Below, one piece after another: positions 41,517 to 54,674 of a DNA stretch of 64,000 bases. The notes beneath the pieces were generated by a model. That model ran no database searches. It was not told where the DNA came from and saw only the letters and a program-made list of their open reading frames with translations. The DNA lies in the NCBI GenBank assembly GCA_947650285.1, contig CANTFL010001486.1, positions 310,001-374,000 of the forward strand. Direction: 5' to 3'. This DNA comes from Hyaloperonospora brassicae. Its lineage: Eukaryota > Oomycota > Peronosporomycetes > Peronosporales > Peronosporaceae. The position numbers were made by a program, and so were the translations under genes. Each line of letters opens with the position of its first letter. Position 1 is the stretch's first letter.

Positions 41517-43672
41517 GGCAATCCACGGTCGGCCGAAGCAAGTCGATCATATCGATGCTTGGCAGTCTGGCGTGTCGATGAGTCAAGGTAGGCAATGGAC
41601 TTGTGCAATGAGTCGATTATTTCCGTGGTATTGAGAGCGGCAGCTTTCAGACTCTTTCTCGGTCGTCGACAGATGATGCTTCAATTCCACCGAGTCCTTA
41701 ACGGAAGATTACATACTTCAACGAAGGGAAGCATTCTCGCGATTCGATTAAGCGATTGCAACACACAAAGACGCGATATCTGCTGAATGATCGGTGGACG
41801 GAGCGACGTCAGCGACCATCAAAGTGCCCAAGTCAGGGAGCGTTGCGATCGAAGAATGGACTGTCGTACGGACGCGTCGAAGAGTGGTCGAAGAGACTTC
41901 AACAAAGTCACGACCACCCGGGTCAACTCAATCTCTCGACATTGCATACGATCGTCGAAGCCTCAGATTGAGCGACGAGGTCCGGCGTATCCGGCAACAC
42001 ACGTGAGCCATAGCCAAGGGAATACGAGTCTTGTACAGCGCGACTGAGAAGACACCGGACCGGTAATATCAATGGACGTTGTTCATCCCGAAGAACAATG
42101 CAGAACGTCGGCGAACGGGATGTAGACGAACCGGATGCCAGCAAACCCGCGTTTATAGTCCAGAGCGCGAGTAGATCGAGCGTCAGTTGTGACATTTGTT
42201 TCTCTGAAAACTAGGAGAAGGACAGAGAGGCACTCAAACTGGCTAGGCGATACAGCAAAAGAGACAAACCAATACAGTGCAGAAGTTTCGAAGTCCAAGA
42301 CATGCGTACACTTCAGGTAAGTCCCTGTGCGGGCTCGATTATACCTGCCGTAGAACCTCGAGAGGTATAGATTGTAGAGGTCTTGACTGGTAGAGCCAAG
42401 AAGTTAGGAAGGCCCGGGTTGGATAACGCTTGCTACTAGCGAAAGAAGTAGTCTCGTCGCCGATGAGCCGGTAAATATCCGTAACAAGGACCGTTTGGAG
42501 TCTAGTCGATGTCAAGCCAGTGAGCGTCGGGAGTAGGCACCGTTCGTTTTCTAAAGACTTGTCCAGCTGACGAGTCGGTGGACCTCAGCCGAGGTCATCG
42601 TAATTCTTCTAGTTGGGAGTATACTACACCCGGTGACCTGTAGAAAAGCGTAAAGCGTCGGCTTCAACCGGTTGGTGTGAAGCCACAAGAAGTGGAAGGG
42701 TTCGAATCTGCTGAGCTCAGGCAGGCTTCTGGAGCATTTGGTTGCAAGAATCGGTTGGGCAAAATCCACAACTGAACTTGAACGGGTGGACCGCGTAGGG
42801 ATTCATCCTAACGTACCAGCCCATTTCGCCGACTTAGCTCCGCGATTGTTGTGCTTGTGCGATGAGGGTTTATTATTACAGATCTGACCAACTACTATAC
42901 TACACAGACGTCACAGCATGCGACGACGAGGTGACACCCGCTGACATCGAACTAGACGCCGCGAATGGAGCAGATGTTGATGGCGACTCGAGAACGGGTG
43001 TGACGCTGCAGTCCAGTGGAGAATCAAAACTCATAGTTGGAACGAACATCGAGGAGAGAGGAGTTGCCGTCGACGGAGATACCGCGCCGACGGACACAGC
43101 CGTCGATGAAGAAGAAGTCGACAATGTCGATGCAACCGAAGACGAAGACAACGACGAAGAATATTTACTGGACGTAAACACCGCATGCCTCGATGAGGCA
43201 AATGATGCAACAGGATGAGGTGGACCCATCAACGGCACATTATCCATGCCATGTGTAATCCGGCTCGAAAAGGTAGACGAAGGTCCGAATCGCCGAATCA
43301 TGTTCTATAAGGTCGATGACTCGCCGAGCACAATTACTTCGGGGAAGCTTGTTGCAAGCTGCCAACGCAATCACGAATTCAGGTCCAGATCACGTGAGTT
43401 CAATCCAGGAACGTCCACTCCAACCGCTGCAACCACAGCGAGGTTAGGATCCAGCGGACACTGAATATTACCACGACACAGGAGCGCGTTTTGTTGTCGG
43501 ATGAGTTGCCGCTGACTGCCGGTTGTGCGCCGCTGACTGCCGGTTGTGCACCGCGCAACCCGGAGAGCGTGACTGTATCCGCAGCATAAGGTAGAAGTTG
43601 CCTCCCGAGCTCCTGGAAGTACCCATCAGCAATACCTTGGATGGTGGTGTGACGAGCTTCAGCATCGTCGAG
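41460..43672 (+). repeat. Satellite monomer 2
   Basis: 2213 bp. Shares GATCTGACCAAC with monomer 1 (GATCTGAACAAC in the others) and CTCATAGTTGG with monomer 3. Confidence 0.95.
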
Positions 43673-45885
43673 TTGCCGCGTGAGTCGATCAATCATTCGA
43701 TCACGGTCCAAGATGCCGACCTTCAGCAAGGCAATCCACGGTCGGCCGAAGCAAGTCGATCATATCGATGCTTGGCAGTCTGGCGTGTCGATGAGTCAAG
43801 GGAGGCAATGGACTTGTGCAATGAGTCGATTATTTCCGTGGTATTGAGAGCGGCAGCTTTCAGACTCTTTCTCGGTCGTCGACAGATGATGCTTCAATTC
43901 CACCGAGTCCTTAACGGAAGATTACATACTTCAACGAAGGGAAGCATTCTCGCGATTCGATTAAGCGATTGCAACACACAAAGACGCGATATCTGCTGAA
44001 TGATCGGTGGACGGAGCGACGTCAGCGACCATCAAAGTGCCCAAGTCAGGGAGCGTTGCGATCGAAGAATGGACTGTCGTACGGACGCGTCGAAGAGTGG
44101 TCGACGAGACTTCAACAAAGTCACGACCACCCGGGTCAACTCAATCTCTCGACATTGCATACGATCGTCGAAGCCTCAGATTGAGCGACGAGGTCCGGCG
44201 TATCCGGCGACACACGTGAGCCATAGCCAAGGGAATACGAGTCTTGTACAGCGCGACTGAGAAGACACCGGACCGGTAATATCAATGGACGTTGTTCATC
44301 CCGAAGAACAATGCAGAACGTCGGCGAACGGGATGTAGACGAACCGGATGCCAGCAAACCCGCGTTTATAGTCCAGAGCGCGAGTAGATCGAGCGTCAGT
44401 TGTGACATTTGTTTCTCTGAAAACTAGGAGAAGGACAGAGAGGCACTCAAACTGGCTAGGCGATACAGCAAAAGAGACAAACCAATACAGTGCAGAAGTT
44501 TCGAAGTCCAAGACATGCGTACACTTCAGGTAAGTCCCTGTGCGGGCTCGATTATACCTGCCGTAGAACCTCGAGAGGTATAGATTGTAGAGGTCTTGAC
44601 TGGTAGAGCCAAGAAGTTAGGAAGGCCCGGGTTGGATAACGCTTGCTACTAGCGAAAGAAGTAGTCTCGTCGCCGATGAGCCGGTAAATATCCGTAACAA
44701 GGACCGTTTGGAGTCTAGTCGATGTCAAGCCAGTGAGCGTCGGGAGTAGGCACCGTTCGTTTTCTAAAGACTTGTCCAGCTGACGAGTCGGTGGACCTCA
44801 GCCGAGGTCATCGTAATTCTTCTAGTTGGGAGTATACTACACCCGGTGACCTGTAGAAAAGCGTAAAGCGTCGGCTTCAACCGGTTGGTGTGAAGCCACA
44901 AGAAGTGGAAGGGTTCGAATCTGCTGAGCTCAGGCAGGCTTCTGGAGCATTTGGTTGCAAGAATCGGTTGGGCAAAATCCACAACTGAACTTGAACGGGT
45001 GGACCGCGTAGGGATTCATCCTAACGCACCAGCCCATTTCGCCGACTTAGCTCCGCGATTGTTGTGCTTGTGCGATGAGGGTTTATTATTACAGATCTGA
45101 ACAACTACTATACTACACAGACGTCACAGCATGCGACGACGAGGTGACACCCGCTGACATCGAACTAGACGCCGCGAATGGAGCAGATGTTGATGGCGAC
45201 TCGAGAACGGGTGTGACGCTGCAGTCCAGTGGAGAATCAAAACTCATAGTTGGAACGAACATCGAGGAGAGAGGAGTTGCCGTCGACGGAGATACCGCGC
45301 CGACGGACACAGCCGTCGATGAAGAAGAAGTCGACAATGTCGATGCAACCGAAGACGAAGACAACGACGAAGAATATTTACTGGACGTAAACACCGCATG
45401 CCTCGATGAGGCAAATGATGCAACAGGATGAGGTGGACCCATCAACGGCACATTATCCATGCCATGTGTAATCCGGCTCGAAAAGGTAGACGAAGGTCCG
45501 AATCGCCGAATCATGTTCTATAAGGTCGATGACTCGCCGAGCACAATTACTTCGGGGAAGCTTGTTGCAAGCTGCCAACACAATCACGAATTCAGGTCCA
45601 GATCACGTGAGTTCAATCCAGGAACGTCCACTCCAACCGCTGCAACCACAGCGAGGTTAGGATCCAGCGGACACTGAATATTACCACGACACAGGAGCGC
45701 GTTTTGTTGTCGGATGAGTTGCCGCTGACTGCCGGTTGTGCGCCGCTGACTGCCGGTTGTGCACCGCGCAACCCGGAGAGCGTGACTGTATCCGCAGCAT
45801 AAGGTAGAAGTTGCCTCCCGAGCTCCTGGAAGTACCCATCAGCAATACCTTGGATGGTGGTGTGACGAGCTTCAGCATCGTCGAG
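43673..45885 (+). repeat. Satellite monomer 3
   Basis: 2213 bp. Private AACGCACCAGC at about 45024. AAGGGAGGC replaces AAGGTAGGC at about 43798, which opens a 133-codon plus-strand frame. Confidence 0.95.
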
Positions 45886-48098
45886 TTGCCGCGTGAGTCG
45901 ATCAATCATTCGATCACGGTCCAAGATGCCGACCCTCGGCAAGGCAATCCACGGTCGGCCGAAGCAAGTCGATCATATCGATGCTTGGCAGTCTGGCGTG
46001 TCGATGAGTCAAGGGAGGCAATGGACTTGTGCAATGAGTCGATTATTTCCGTGGTATTGAGAGCGGCAGCTTTCAGACTCTTTCTCGGTCGTCGACAGAT
46101 GATGCTTCAATTCCACCGAGTCCTTAACGGAAGATTACATACTTCAACGAAGGGAAGCATTCTCGCGATTCGATTAAGCGATTGCAACACACAAAGACGC
46201 GATATCTGCTGAATGATCGGTGGAAGGAGCGACGTCAGAGACCATCAAAGTGCCCAAGTCAGGGAGCGTTGCGATCGAAGAATGGACTGTCGTACGGACG
46301 CGTCGAAGAGTGGTCGACGAGACTTCAACAAAGTCACGACCACCCGGGTCAACTCAATCTCTCGACATTGCATACGATCGTCGAAGCCTCAGATTGAGCG
46401 ACGAGGTCCGGCGTATCCGGCGACACACGTGAGCCATAGCCAAGGGAATACGAGTCTTGTACAGCGCGACTGAGAAGACACCGGACCGGTAATATCAATG
46501 GACGTTGTTCATCCCGAAGAACAATGCAGAACGTCGGCGAACGGGATGTAGACGAACCGGATGCCAGCAAACCCGCGTTTATAGTCCAGAGCGCGAGTAG
46601 ATCGAGCGTCAGTTGTGACATTTGTTTCTCTGAAAACTAGGAGAAGGACAGAGAGGCACTCAAACTGGCTAGGCGATACAGCAAAAGAGACAAACCAATA
46701 CAGTGCAGAAGTTTCGAAGTCCAAGACATGCGTACACTTCAGGTAAGTCCCTGCGCGGGCTCGATTATACCTGCCGTAGAACCTCGAGAGGTATAGATTG
46801 TAGAGGTCTTGACTGGTAGAGCCAAGAAGTTAGGAAGGCCCGGGTTGGATAACGCTTGCTACTAGCGAAAGAAGTAGTCTCGTCGCCGATGAGCCGGTAA
46901 ATATCCGTAACAAGGACCGTTTGGAGTCTAGTCGATGTCAAGCCAGTGAGCGTCGGGAGTAGGCACCGTTCGTTTTCTAAAGACTTGTCCAGCTGACGAG
47001 TCGGTGGACCTCAGCCGAGGTCATCGTAATTCTTCTAGTTGGGAGTATACTACACCCGGTGACCTGTAGAAAAGCGTAAAGCGTCGGCTTCAACCGGTTG
47101 GTGTGAAGCCACAAGAAGTGGAAGGGTTCGAATCTGCTGAGCTCAGGCAGGCTTCTGGAGCATTTGGTTGCAAGAATCGGTTGGGCAAAATCCACAACTG
47201 AACTTGAACGGGTGGACCGCGTAGGGATTCATCCTAACGTACCAGCCCATTTCGCCGACTTAGCTCCGCGATTGTTGTGCTTGTGCGATGAGGGTTTATT
47301 ATTACAGATCTGAACAACTACTATACTACACAGACGTCACAGCATGCGACGACGAGGTGACACCCGCTGACATCGAACTAGACGCCGCGAATGGAGCAGA
47401 TGTTGATGGCGACTCGAGAACGGGTGTGACGCTGCAGTCCAGTGGAGAATCAAAACTCATCGTTGGAACGAACATCGAGGAGAGAGGAGTTGCCGTCGAC
47501 GGAGATACCGCGCCGACGGACACAGCCGTCGATGAAGAAGAAGTCGACAATGTCGATGCAACCGAAGACGAAGACAACGACGAAGAATATTTACTGGACG
47601 TAAACACCGCATGCCTCGATGAGGCAAATGATGCAACAGGATGAGGTGGACCCATCAACGGCACATTATCCATGCCATGTGTAATCCGGCTCGAAAAGGT
47701 AGACGAAGGTCCGAATCGCCGAATCATGTTCTATAAGGTCGATGACTCGCCGAGCACAATTACTTCGGGGAAGCTTGTTGCAAGCTGCCAACACAATCAC
47801 GAATTCAGGTCCAGATCACGTGAGTTCAATCCAGGAACGTCCACTCCAACCGCTGCAACCACAGCGAGGTTAGGATCCAGCGGACACTGAATATTACCAC
47901 GACACAGGAGCGCGTTTTGTTGTCGGATGAGTTGCCGCTGACTGCCGGTTGTGCGCCGCTGACTGCCGGTTGTGCACCGCGCAACCCGGAGAGCGTGACT
48001 GTATCCGCAGCATAAGGTAGAAGTTGCCTCCCGAGCTCCTGGAAGTACCCATCAGCAATACCTTGGATGGTGGTGTGACGAGCTTCAGCATCGTCGAG
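45886..48098 (+). repeat. Satellite monomer 4
   Basis: 2213 bp, the last copy with the duplicated 21-bp unit. Private GTCAGAGACC at about 46234. First copy with GACCCTCGGCAAGG. Confidence 0.95.
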
Positions 48099-50290
48099 TT
48101 GCCGCGTGAGTCGATCAATCATTCGATCACGGTCCAAGATGCCGACCCTCGGCAAGGCAATCCACGGTCGGCCGAAGCAAGTCGATCATATCGATGCTTG
48201 GCAGTCTGGCGTGTCGATGAGTCAAGGGAGGCAATGGACTTGTGCAATGAGTCGATTATTTCCGTGGTATCGAGAGCGGCAGCTTTCAGACTCTTTCTCG
48301 GTCGTCGACAGATGATGCTTCAATTCCACCGAGTCCTTAACGGAAGATTACATACTTCAACGAAGGGAAGCATTCTCGCGATTCGATTAAGCGATTGCAA
48401 CACACAAAGACGCGATATCTGCTGAATGATCGGTGGACGGAGCGACGTCAGCGACCATCAAAGTGCCCAAGTCAGGGAGCGTTGCGATCGAAGAATGGAC
48501 TGTCGTACGGACGCGTCGAAGAGTGGTCGACGAGACTTCAACAAAGTCACGACCACCCGGGTCAACTCAATCTCTCGACATTGCATACGATCGTCGAAGC
48601 CTCAGATTGAGCGACGAGGTCCGGCGTATCCGGCGACACACGTGAGCCATAGCCAAGGGAATACGAGTCTTGTACAGCGCGACTGAGAAGACACCGGACC
48701 GGTAATATCAATGGACGTTGTTCATCCCGAAGAACAATGCAGAACGTCGGCGAACGGGATGTAGACGAACCGGATGCCAGCAAACCCGCGTTTATAGTCC
48801 AGAGCGCGAGTAGATCGAGCGTCAGTTGTGACATTTGTTTCTCTGAAAACTAGGAGAAGGACAGAGAGGCACTCAAACTGGCTAGGCGATACAGCAAAAG
48901 AGACAAACCAATACAGTGCAGAAGTTTCGAAGTCCAAGACATGCGTACACTTCAGGTAAGTCCCTGCGCGGGCTCGATTATACCTGCCGTAGAACCTCGA
49001 GAGGTATAGATTGTAGAGGTCTTGACTGGTAGAGCCAAGAAGTTAGGAAGGCCCGGGTTGGATAACGCTTGCTACTAGCGAAAGAAGTAGTCTCGTCGCC
49101 GATGAGCCGGTAAATATCCGTAACAAGGACCGTTTGGAGTCTAGTCGATGTCAAGCCAGTGAGCGTCGGGAGTAGGCACCGTTCGTTTTCTAAAGACTTG
49201 TCCAGCTGACGAGTCGGTGGACCTCAGCCGAGGTCATCGTAATTCTTCTAGTTGGGAGTATACTACACCCGGTGACCTGTAGAAAAGCGTAAAGCGTCGG
49301 CTTCAACCGGTTGGTGTGAAGCCACAAGAAGTGGAAGGGTTCGAATCTGCTGAGCTCAGGCAGGCTTCTGGAGCATTTGGTTGCAAGAATCGGTTGGGCA
49401 AAATCCACAACTGAACTTGAACGGGTGGACCGCGTAGGGATTCATCCTAACGTACCAGCCCATTTCGCCGACTTAGCTCCGCGATTGTTGTGCTTGTGCG
49501 ATGAGGGTGTATTATTACAGATCTGAACAACTACTATACTACACAGACGTCACAGCATGCGACGACGAGGTGACACCCGCTGACATCGAACTAGACGCCG
49601 CGAATGGAGCAGATGTTGATGGCGACTCGAGAACGGGTGTGACGCTGCAGTCCAGTGGAGAATCAAAACTCATCGTTGGAACGAACATCGAGGAGAGAGG
49701 AGTTGCCGTCGACGGAGATACCGCGCCGACGGACACAGCCGTCGATGAAGAAGAAGTCGACAATGTCGATGCAACCGAAGACGAAGACAACGACGAAGAA
49801 TATTTACTGGACGTAAACACCGCATGCCTCGATGAGGCAAATGATGCAACAGGATGAGGTGGACCCATCAACGGCACATTATCCATGCCATGTGTAATCC
49901 GGCTCGAAAAGGTAGACGAAGGTCCGAATCGCCGAATCATGTTCTGAAAGGTCGATGACTCGCCGAGCACAATTACTTCGGGGAAGCTTGTTGCAAGCAG
50001 CCAACACAATCACGAATTCAGGTCCAGATCACGTGAGTTCAATCCAGGAACGTCCACTCCAACCGCTGCAACCACAGCGAGGTTAGGATCCAGCGGACAC
50101 TGAATATTACCACGACACAGGAGCGCGTTTTGTTGTCGGATGAGTTGCCGCTGACTGCCGGTTGTGCACCGCGCAACCCGGAGAGCGTGACTGTATCCGC
50201 AGCATAAGGTAGAAGTTGCCTCCCGAGCTCCTGGAAGTACCCATCAGCAATACCTTGGATGGTGGTGTGACGAGCTTCAGCATCGTCGAG
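48099..50290 (+). repeat. Satellite monomer 5
   Basis: 2192 bp, the first copy with a single 21-bp unit (about 50146) and with TTCTGAAAGG at about 49943 instead of TTCTATAAGG. Confidence 0.95.
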
Positions 50291-52482
50291 TTGCCGCGTG
50301 AGTCGATCAATCATTCGATCACGGTCCAAGATGCCGACCCTCGGCAAGGCAATCCACGGTCGGCCGAAGCAAGTCGATCATATCGATGCTTGGCAGTCTG
50401 GCGTGTCGATGAGTCAAGGTAGGCAATGGACTTGTGCAATGAGTCGATTATTTCCGTGGTATCGAGAGCGGCAGCTTTCAGACTCTTTCTCGGTCGTCGA
50501 CAGATGATGCTTCAATTCCACCGAGTCCTTAACGGAAGATTACATACTTCAACGAAGGGAAGCATTCTCGCGATTCGATTAAGCGATTGCAACACACAAA
50601 GACGCGATATCTGCTGAATGATCGGTGGACGGAGCGACGTCAGCGACCATCAAAGTGCCCAAGTCAGGGAGCGTTGCGATCGAAGAATGGACTGTCGTAC
50701 GGACGCGTCGAAGAGTGGTCGACGAGACTTCAACAAAGTCACGACCACCCGGGTCAACTCAATCTCTCGACGTTGCATACGATCGTCGAAGCCTCAGATT
50801 GAGCGACGAGGTCCGGCGTATCCGGCGACACACGTGAGCCATAGCCAAGGGAATACGAGTCTTGTACAGCGCGACTGAGAAGACACCGGACCGGTAATAT
50901 CAATGGACGTTGTTCATCCCGAAGAACAATGCAGAACGTCGGCGAACGGGATGTAGACGAACCGGATGCCAGCAAACCCGCGTTTATAGTCCAGAGCGCG
51001 AGTAGATCGAGCGTCAGTTGTGACATTTGTTTCTCTGAAAACTAGGAGAAGGACAGAGAGGCACTCAAACTGGCTAGGCGATACAGCAAAAGAGACAAAC
51101 CAATACAGTGCAGAAGTTTCGAAGTCCAAGACATGCGTACACTTCAGGTAAGTCCCTGCGCGGGCTCGATTATACCTGCCGTAGAACCTCGAGAGGTATA
51201 GATTGTAGAGGTCTTGACTGGTAGAGCCAAGAAGTTAGGAAGGCCCGGGTTGGATAACGCTTGCTACTAGCGAAAGAAGTAGTCTCGTCGCCGATGAGCC
51301 GGTAAATATCCGTAACAAGGACCGTTTGGAGTCTAGTCGATGTCAAGCCAGTGAGCGTCGGGAGTAGGCACCGTTCGTTTTCTAAAGACTTGTCCAGCTG
51401 ACGAGTCGGTGGACCTCAGCCGAGGTCATCGTAATTCTTCTAGTTGGGAGTATACTACACCCGGTGACCTGTAGAAAAGCGTAAAGCGTCGGCTTCAACC
51501 GGTTGGTGTGAAGCCACAAGAAGTGGAAGGGTTCGAATCTGCTGAGCTCAGGCAGGCTTCTGGAGCATTTGGTTGCAAGAATCGGTTGGGCAAAATCCAC
51601 AACTGAACTTGAACGGGTGGACCGCGTAGGGATTCATCCTAACGTACCAGCCCATTTCGCCGACTTAGCTCCGCGATTGTTGTGCTTGTGCGATGAGGGT
51701 GTATTATTACAGATCTGAACAACTACTATACTACACAGACGTCACAGCATGCGACGACGAGGTGACACCCGCTGACATCGAACTAGACGCCGCGAATGGA
51801 GCAGATGTTGATGGCGACTCGAGAACGGGTGTGACGCTGCAGTCCAGTGGAGAATCAAAACTCATCGTTGGAATGAACATCGAGGAGAGAGGAGTTGCCG
51901 TCGACGGAGATACCGCGCCGACGGACACAGCCGTCGATGAAGAAGAAGTCGACAATGTAGATGCAACCGAAGACGAAGACAACGACGAAGAATATTTACT
52001 GGACGTAAACACCGCATGCCTCGATGAGGCAAATGATGCAACAGGATGAGGTGGACCCATCAACGGCACATTATCCATGCCATGTGTAATCCGGCTCGAA
52101 AAGGTAGACGAAGGTCCGAATCGCCGAATCATGTTCTGAAAGGTCGATGACTCGCCGAGCACAATTACTTCGGGGAAGCTTGTTGCAAGCAGCCAACACA
52201 ATCACGAATTCAGGTCCAGATCACGTGAGTTCAATCCAGGAACGTCCACTCCAACCGCTGCAACCACAGCGAGGTTAGGATCCAGCGGACACTGAATATT
52301 ACCACGACACAGGAGCGCGTTTTGTTGTCGGATGAGTTGCCGCTGACTGCCGGTTGTGCACCGCGCAACCCGGAGAGCGTGACTGTATCCGCAGCATAAG
52401 GTAGAAGTTGCCTCCCGAGCTCCTGGAAGTACCCATCAGCAATACCTTGGATGGTGGTGTGACGAGCTTCAGCATCGTCGAG
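50291..52482 (+). repeat. Satellite monomer 6
   Basis: 2192 bp. Introduces GGAATGAACATC and AATGTAGATGC (about 51870 and 51955), shared with monomers 7 and 9. Confidence 0.95.
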
Positions 52483-54674
52483 TTGCCGCGTGAGTCGATC
52501 AATCATTCGATCACGGTCCAAGATGCCGACCCTCGGCAAGGCAATCCACGGTCGGCCGAAGCAAGTCGATCATATCGATGCTTGGCAGTCTGGCGTGTCG
52601 ATGAGTCAAGGGAGGCAATGGACTTGTGCAATGAGTCGATTATTTCCGTGGTATCGAGAGCGGCAGCTTTCAGACTCTTTCTCGGTCGTCGACAGATGAT
52701 GCTTCAATTCCACCGAGTCCTTAACGGAAGATTACATACTTCAACGAAGGGAAGCATTCTCGCGATTCGATTAAGCGATTGCAACACACAAAGACGCGAT
52801 ATCTGCTGAATGATCGGTGGACGGAGCGACGTCAGCGACCATCAAAGTGCCCAAGTCAGGGAGCGTTGCGATCGAAGAATGGACTGTCGTACGGACGCGT
52901 CGAAGAGTGGTCGACGAGACTTCAACAAAGTCACGACCACCCGGGTCAACTCAATCTCTCGACGTTGCATACGATCGTCGAAGCCTCAGATTGAGCGACG
53001 AGGTCCGGCGTATCCGGCGACACACGTGAGCCATAGCCAAGGGAATACGAGTCTTGTACAGCGCGACTGAGAAGACACCGGACCGGTAATATCAATGGAC
53101 GTTGTTCATCCCGAAGAACAATGCAGAACGTCGGCGAACGGGATGTAGACGAACCGGATGCCAGCAAACCCGCGTTTATAGTCCAGAGCGCGAGTAGATC
53201 GAGCGTCAGTTGTGACATTTGTTTCTCTGAAAACTAGGAGAAGGACAGAGAGGCACTCAAACTGGCTAGGCGATACAGCAAAAGAGACAAACCAATACAG
53301 TGCAGAAGTTTCGAAGTCCAAGACATGCGTACACTTCAGGTAAGTCCCTGCGCGGGCTCGATTATACCTGCCGTAGAACCTCGAGAGGTATAGATTGTAG
53401 AGGTCTTGACTGGTAGAGCCAAGAAGTTAGGAAGGCCCGGGTTGGATAACGCTTGCTACTAGCGAAAGAAGTAGTCTCGTCGCCGATGAGCCGGTAAATA
53501 TCCGTAACAAGGACCGTTTGGAGTCTAGTCGATGTCAAGCCAGTGAGCGTCGGGAGTAGGCACCGTTCGTTTTCTAAAGACTTGTCCAGCTGACGAGTCG
53601 GTGGACCTCAGCCGAGGTCATCGTAATTCTTCTAGTTGGGAGTATACTACACCCGGTGACCTGTAGAAAAGCGTAAAGCGTCGGCTTCAACCGGTTGGTG
53701 TGAAGCCACAAGAAGTGGAAGGGTTCGAATCTGCTGAGCTCAGGCAGGCTTCTGGAGCATTTGGTTGCAAGAATCGGTTGGGCAAAATCCACAACTGAAC
53801 TTGAACGGGTGGACCGCGTAGGGATTCATCCTAACGTACCAGCCCATTTCGCCGACTTAGCTCCGCGATTGTTGTGCTTGTGCGATGAGGGTGTATTATT
53901 ACAGATCTGAACAACTACTATACTACACAGACGTCACAGCATGCGACGACGAGGTGACACCCGCTGACATCGAACTAGACGCCGCGAATGGAGCAGATGT
54001 TGATGGCGACTCGAGAACGGGTGTGACGCCGCAGTCCAGTGGAGAATCAAAACTCATCGTTGGAATGAACATCGAGGAGAGAGGAGTTGCCGTCGACGGA
54101 GATACCGCGCCGACGGACACAGCCGTCGATGAAGAAGAAGTCGACAATGTAGATGCAACCGAAGACGAAGACAACGACGAAGAATATTTACTGGACGTAA
54201 ACACCGTATGCCTCGATGAGGCAAATGATGCAACAGGATGAGGTGGACCCATCAACGGCACATTATCCATGCCATGTGTAATCCGGCTCGAAAAGGTAGA
54301 CGAAGGTCCGAATCGCCGAATCATGTTCTGAAAGGTCGATGACTCGCCGAGCACAATTACTTCGGGGAAGCTTGTTGCAAGCTGCCAACACAATCACGAA
54401 TTCAGGTCCAGATCACGTGAGTTCAATCCAGGAACGTCCACTCCAACCGCTGCAACCACAGCGAGGTTAGGATCCAGCGGACACTGAATATTACCACGAC
54501 ACAGGAGCGCGTTTTGTTGTCGGATGAGTTGCCGCTGACTGCCGGTTGTGCACCGCGCAACCCGGAGAGCGTGACTGTATCCGCAGCATAAGGTAGAAGT
54601 TGCCTCCCGAGCTCCTGGAAGTACCCATCAGCAATACCTTGGATGGTGGTGTGACGAGCTTCAGCATCGTCGAG
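52483..54674 (+). repeat. Satellite monomer 7
   Basis: 2192 bp. Combines the subfamily-2 TTCTGAAAGG with GCAAGCTGCC (about 54378), the subfamily-1 state. Confidence 0.95.

Noticed and set aside
43598..43999. 133-codon plus-strand ORF in some monomers
   Set aside because: It exists only where a TAG is changed to GAG-like sequence (AAGGGAGG), and it lies opposite the accessory-gene relic; a shadow frame.
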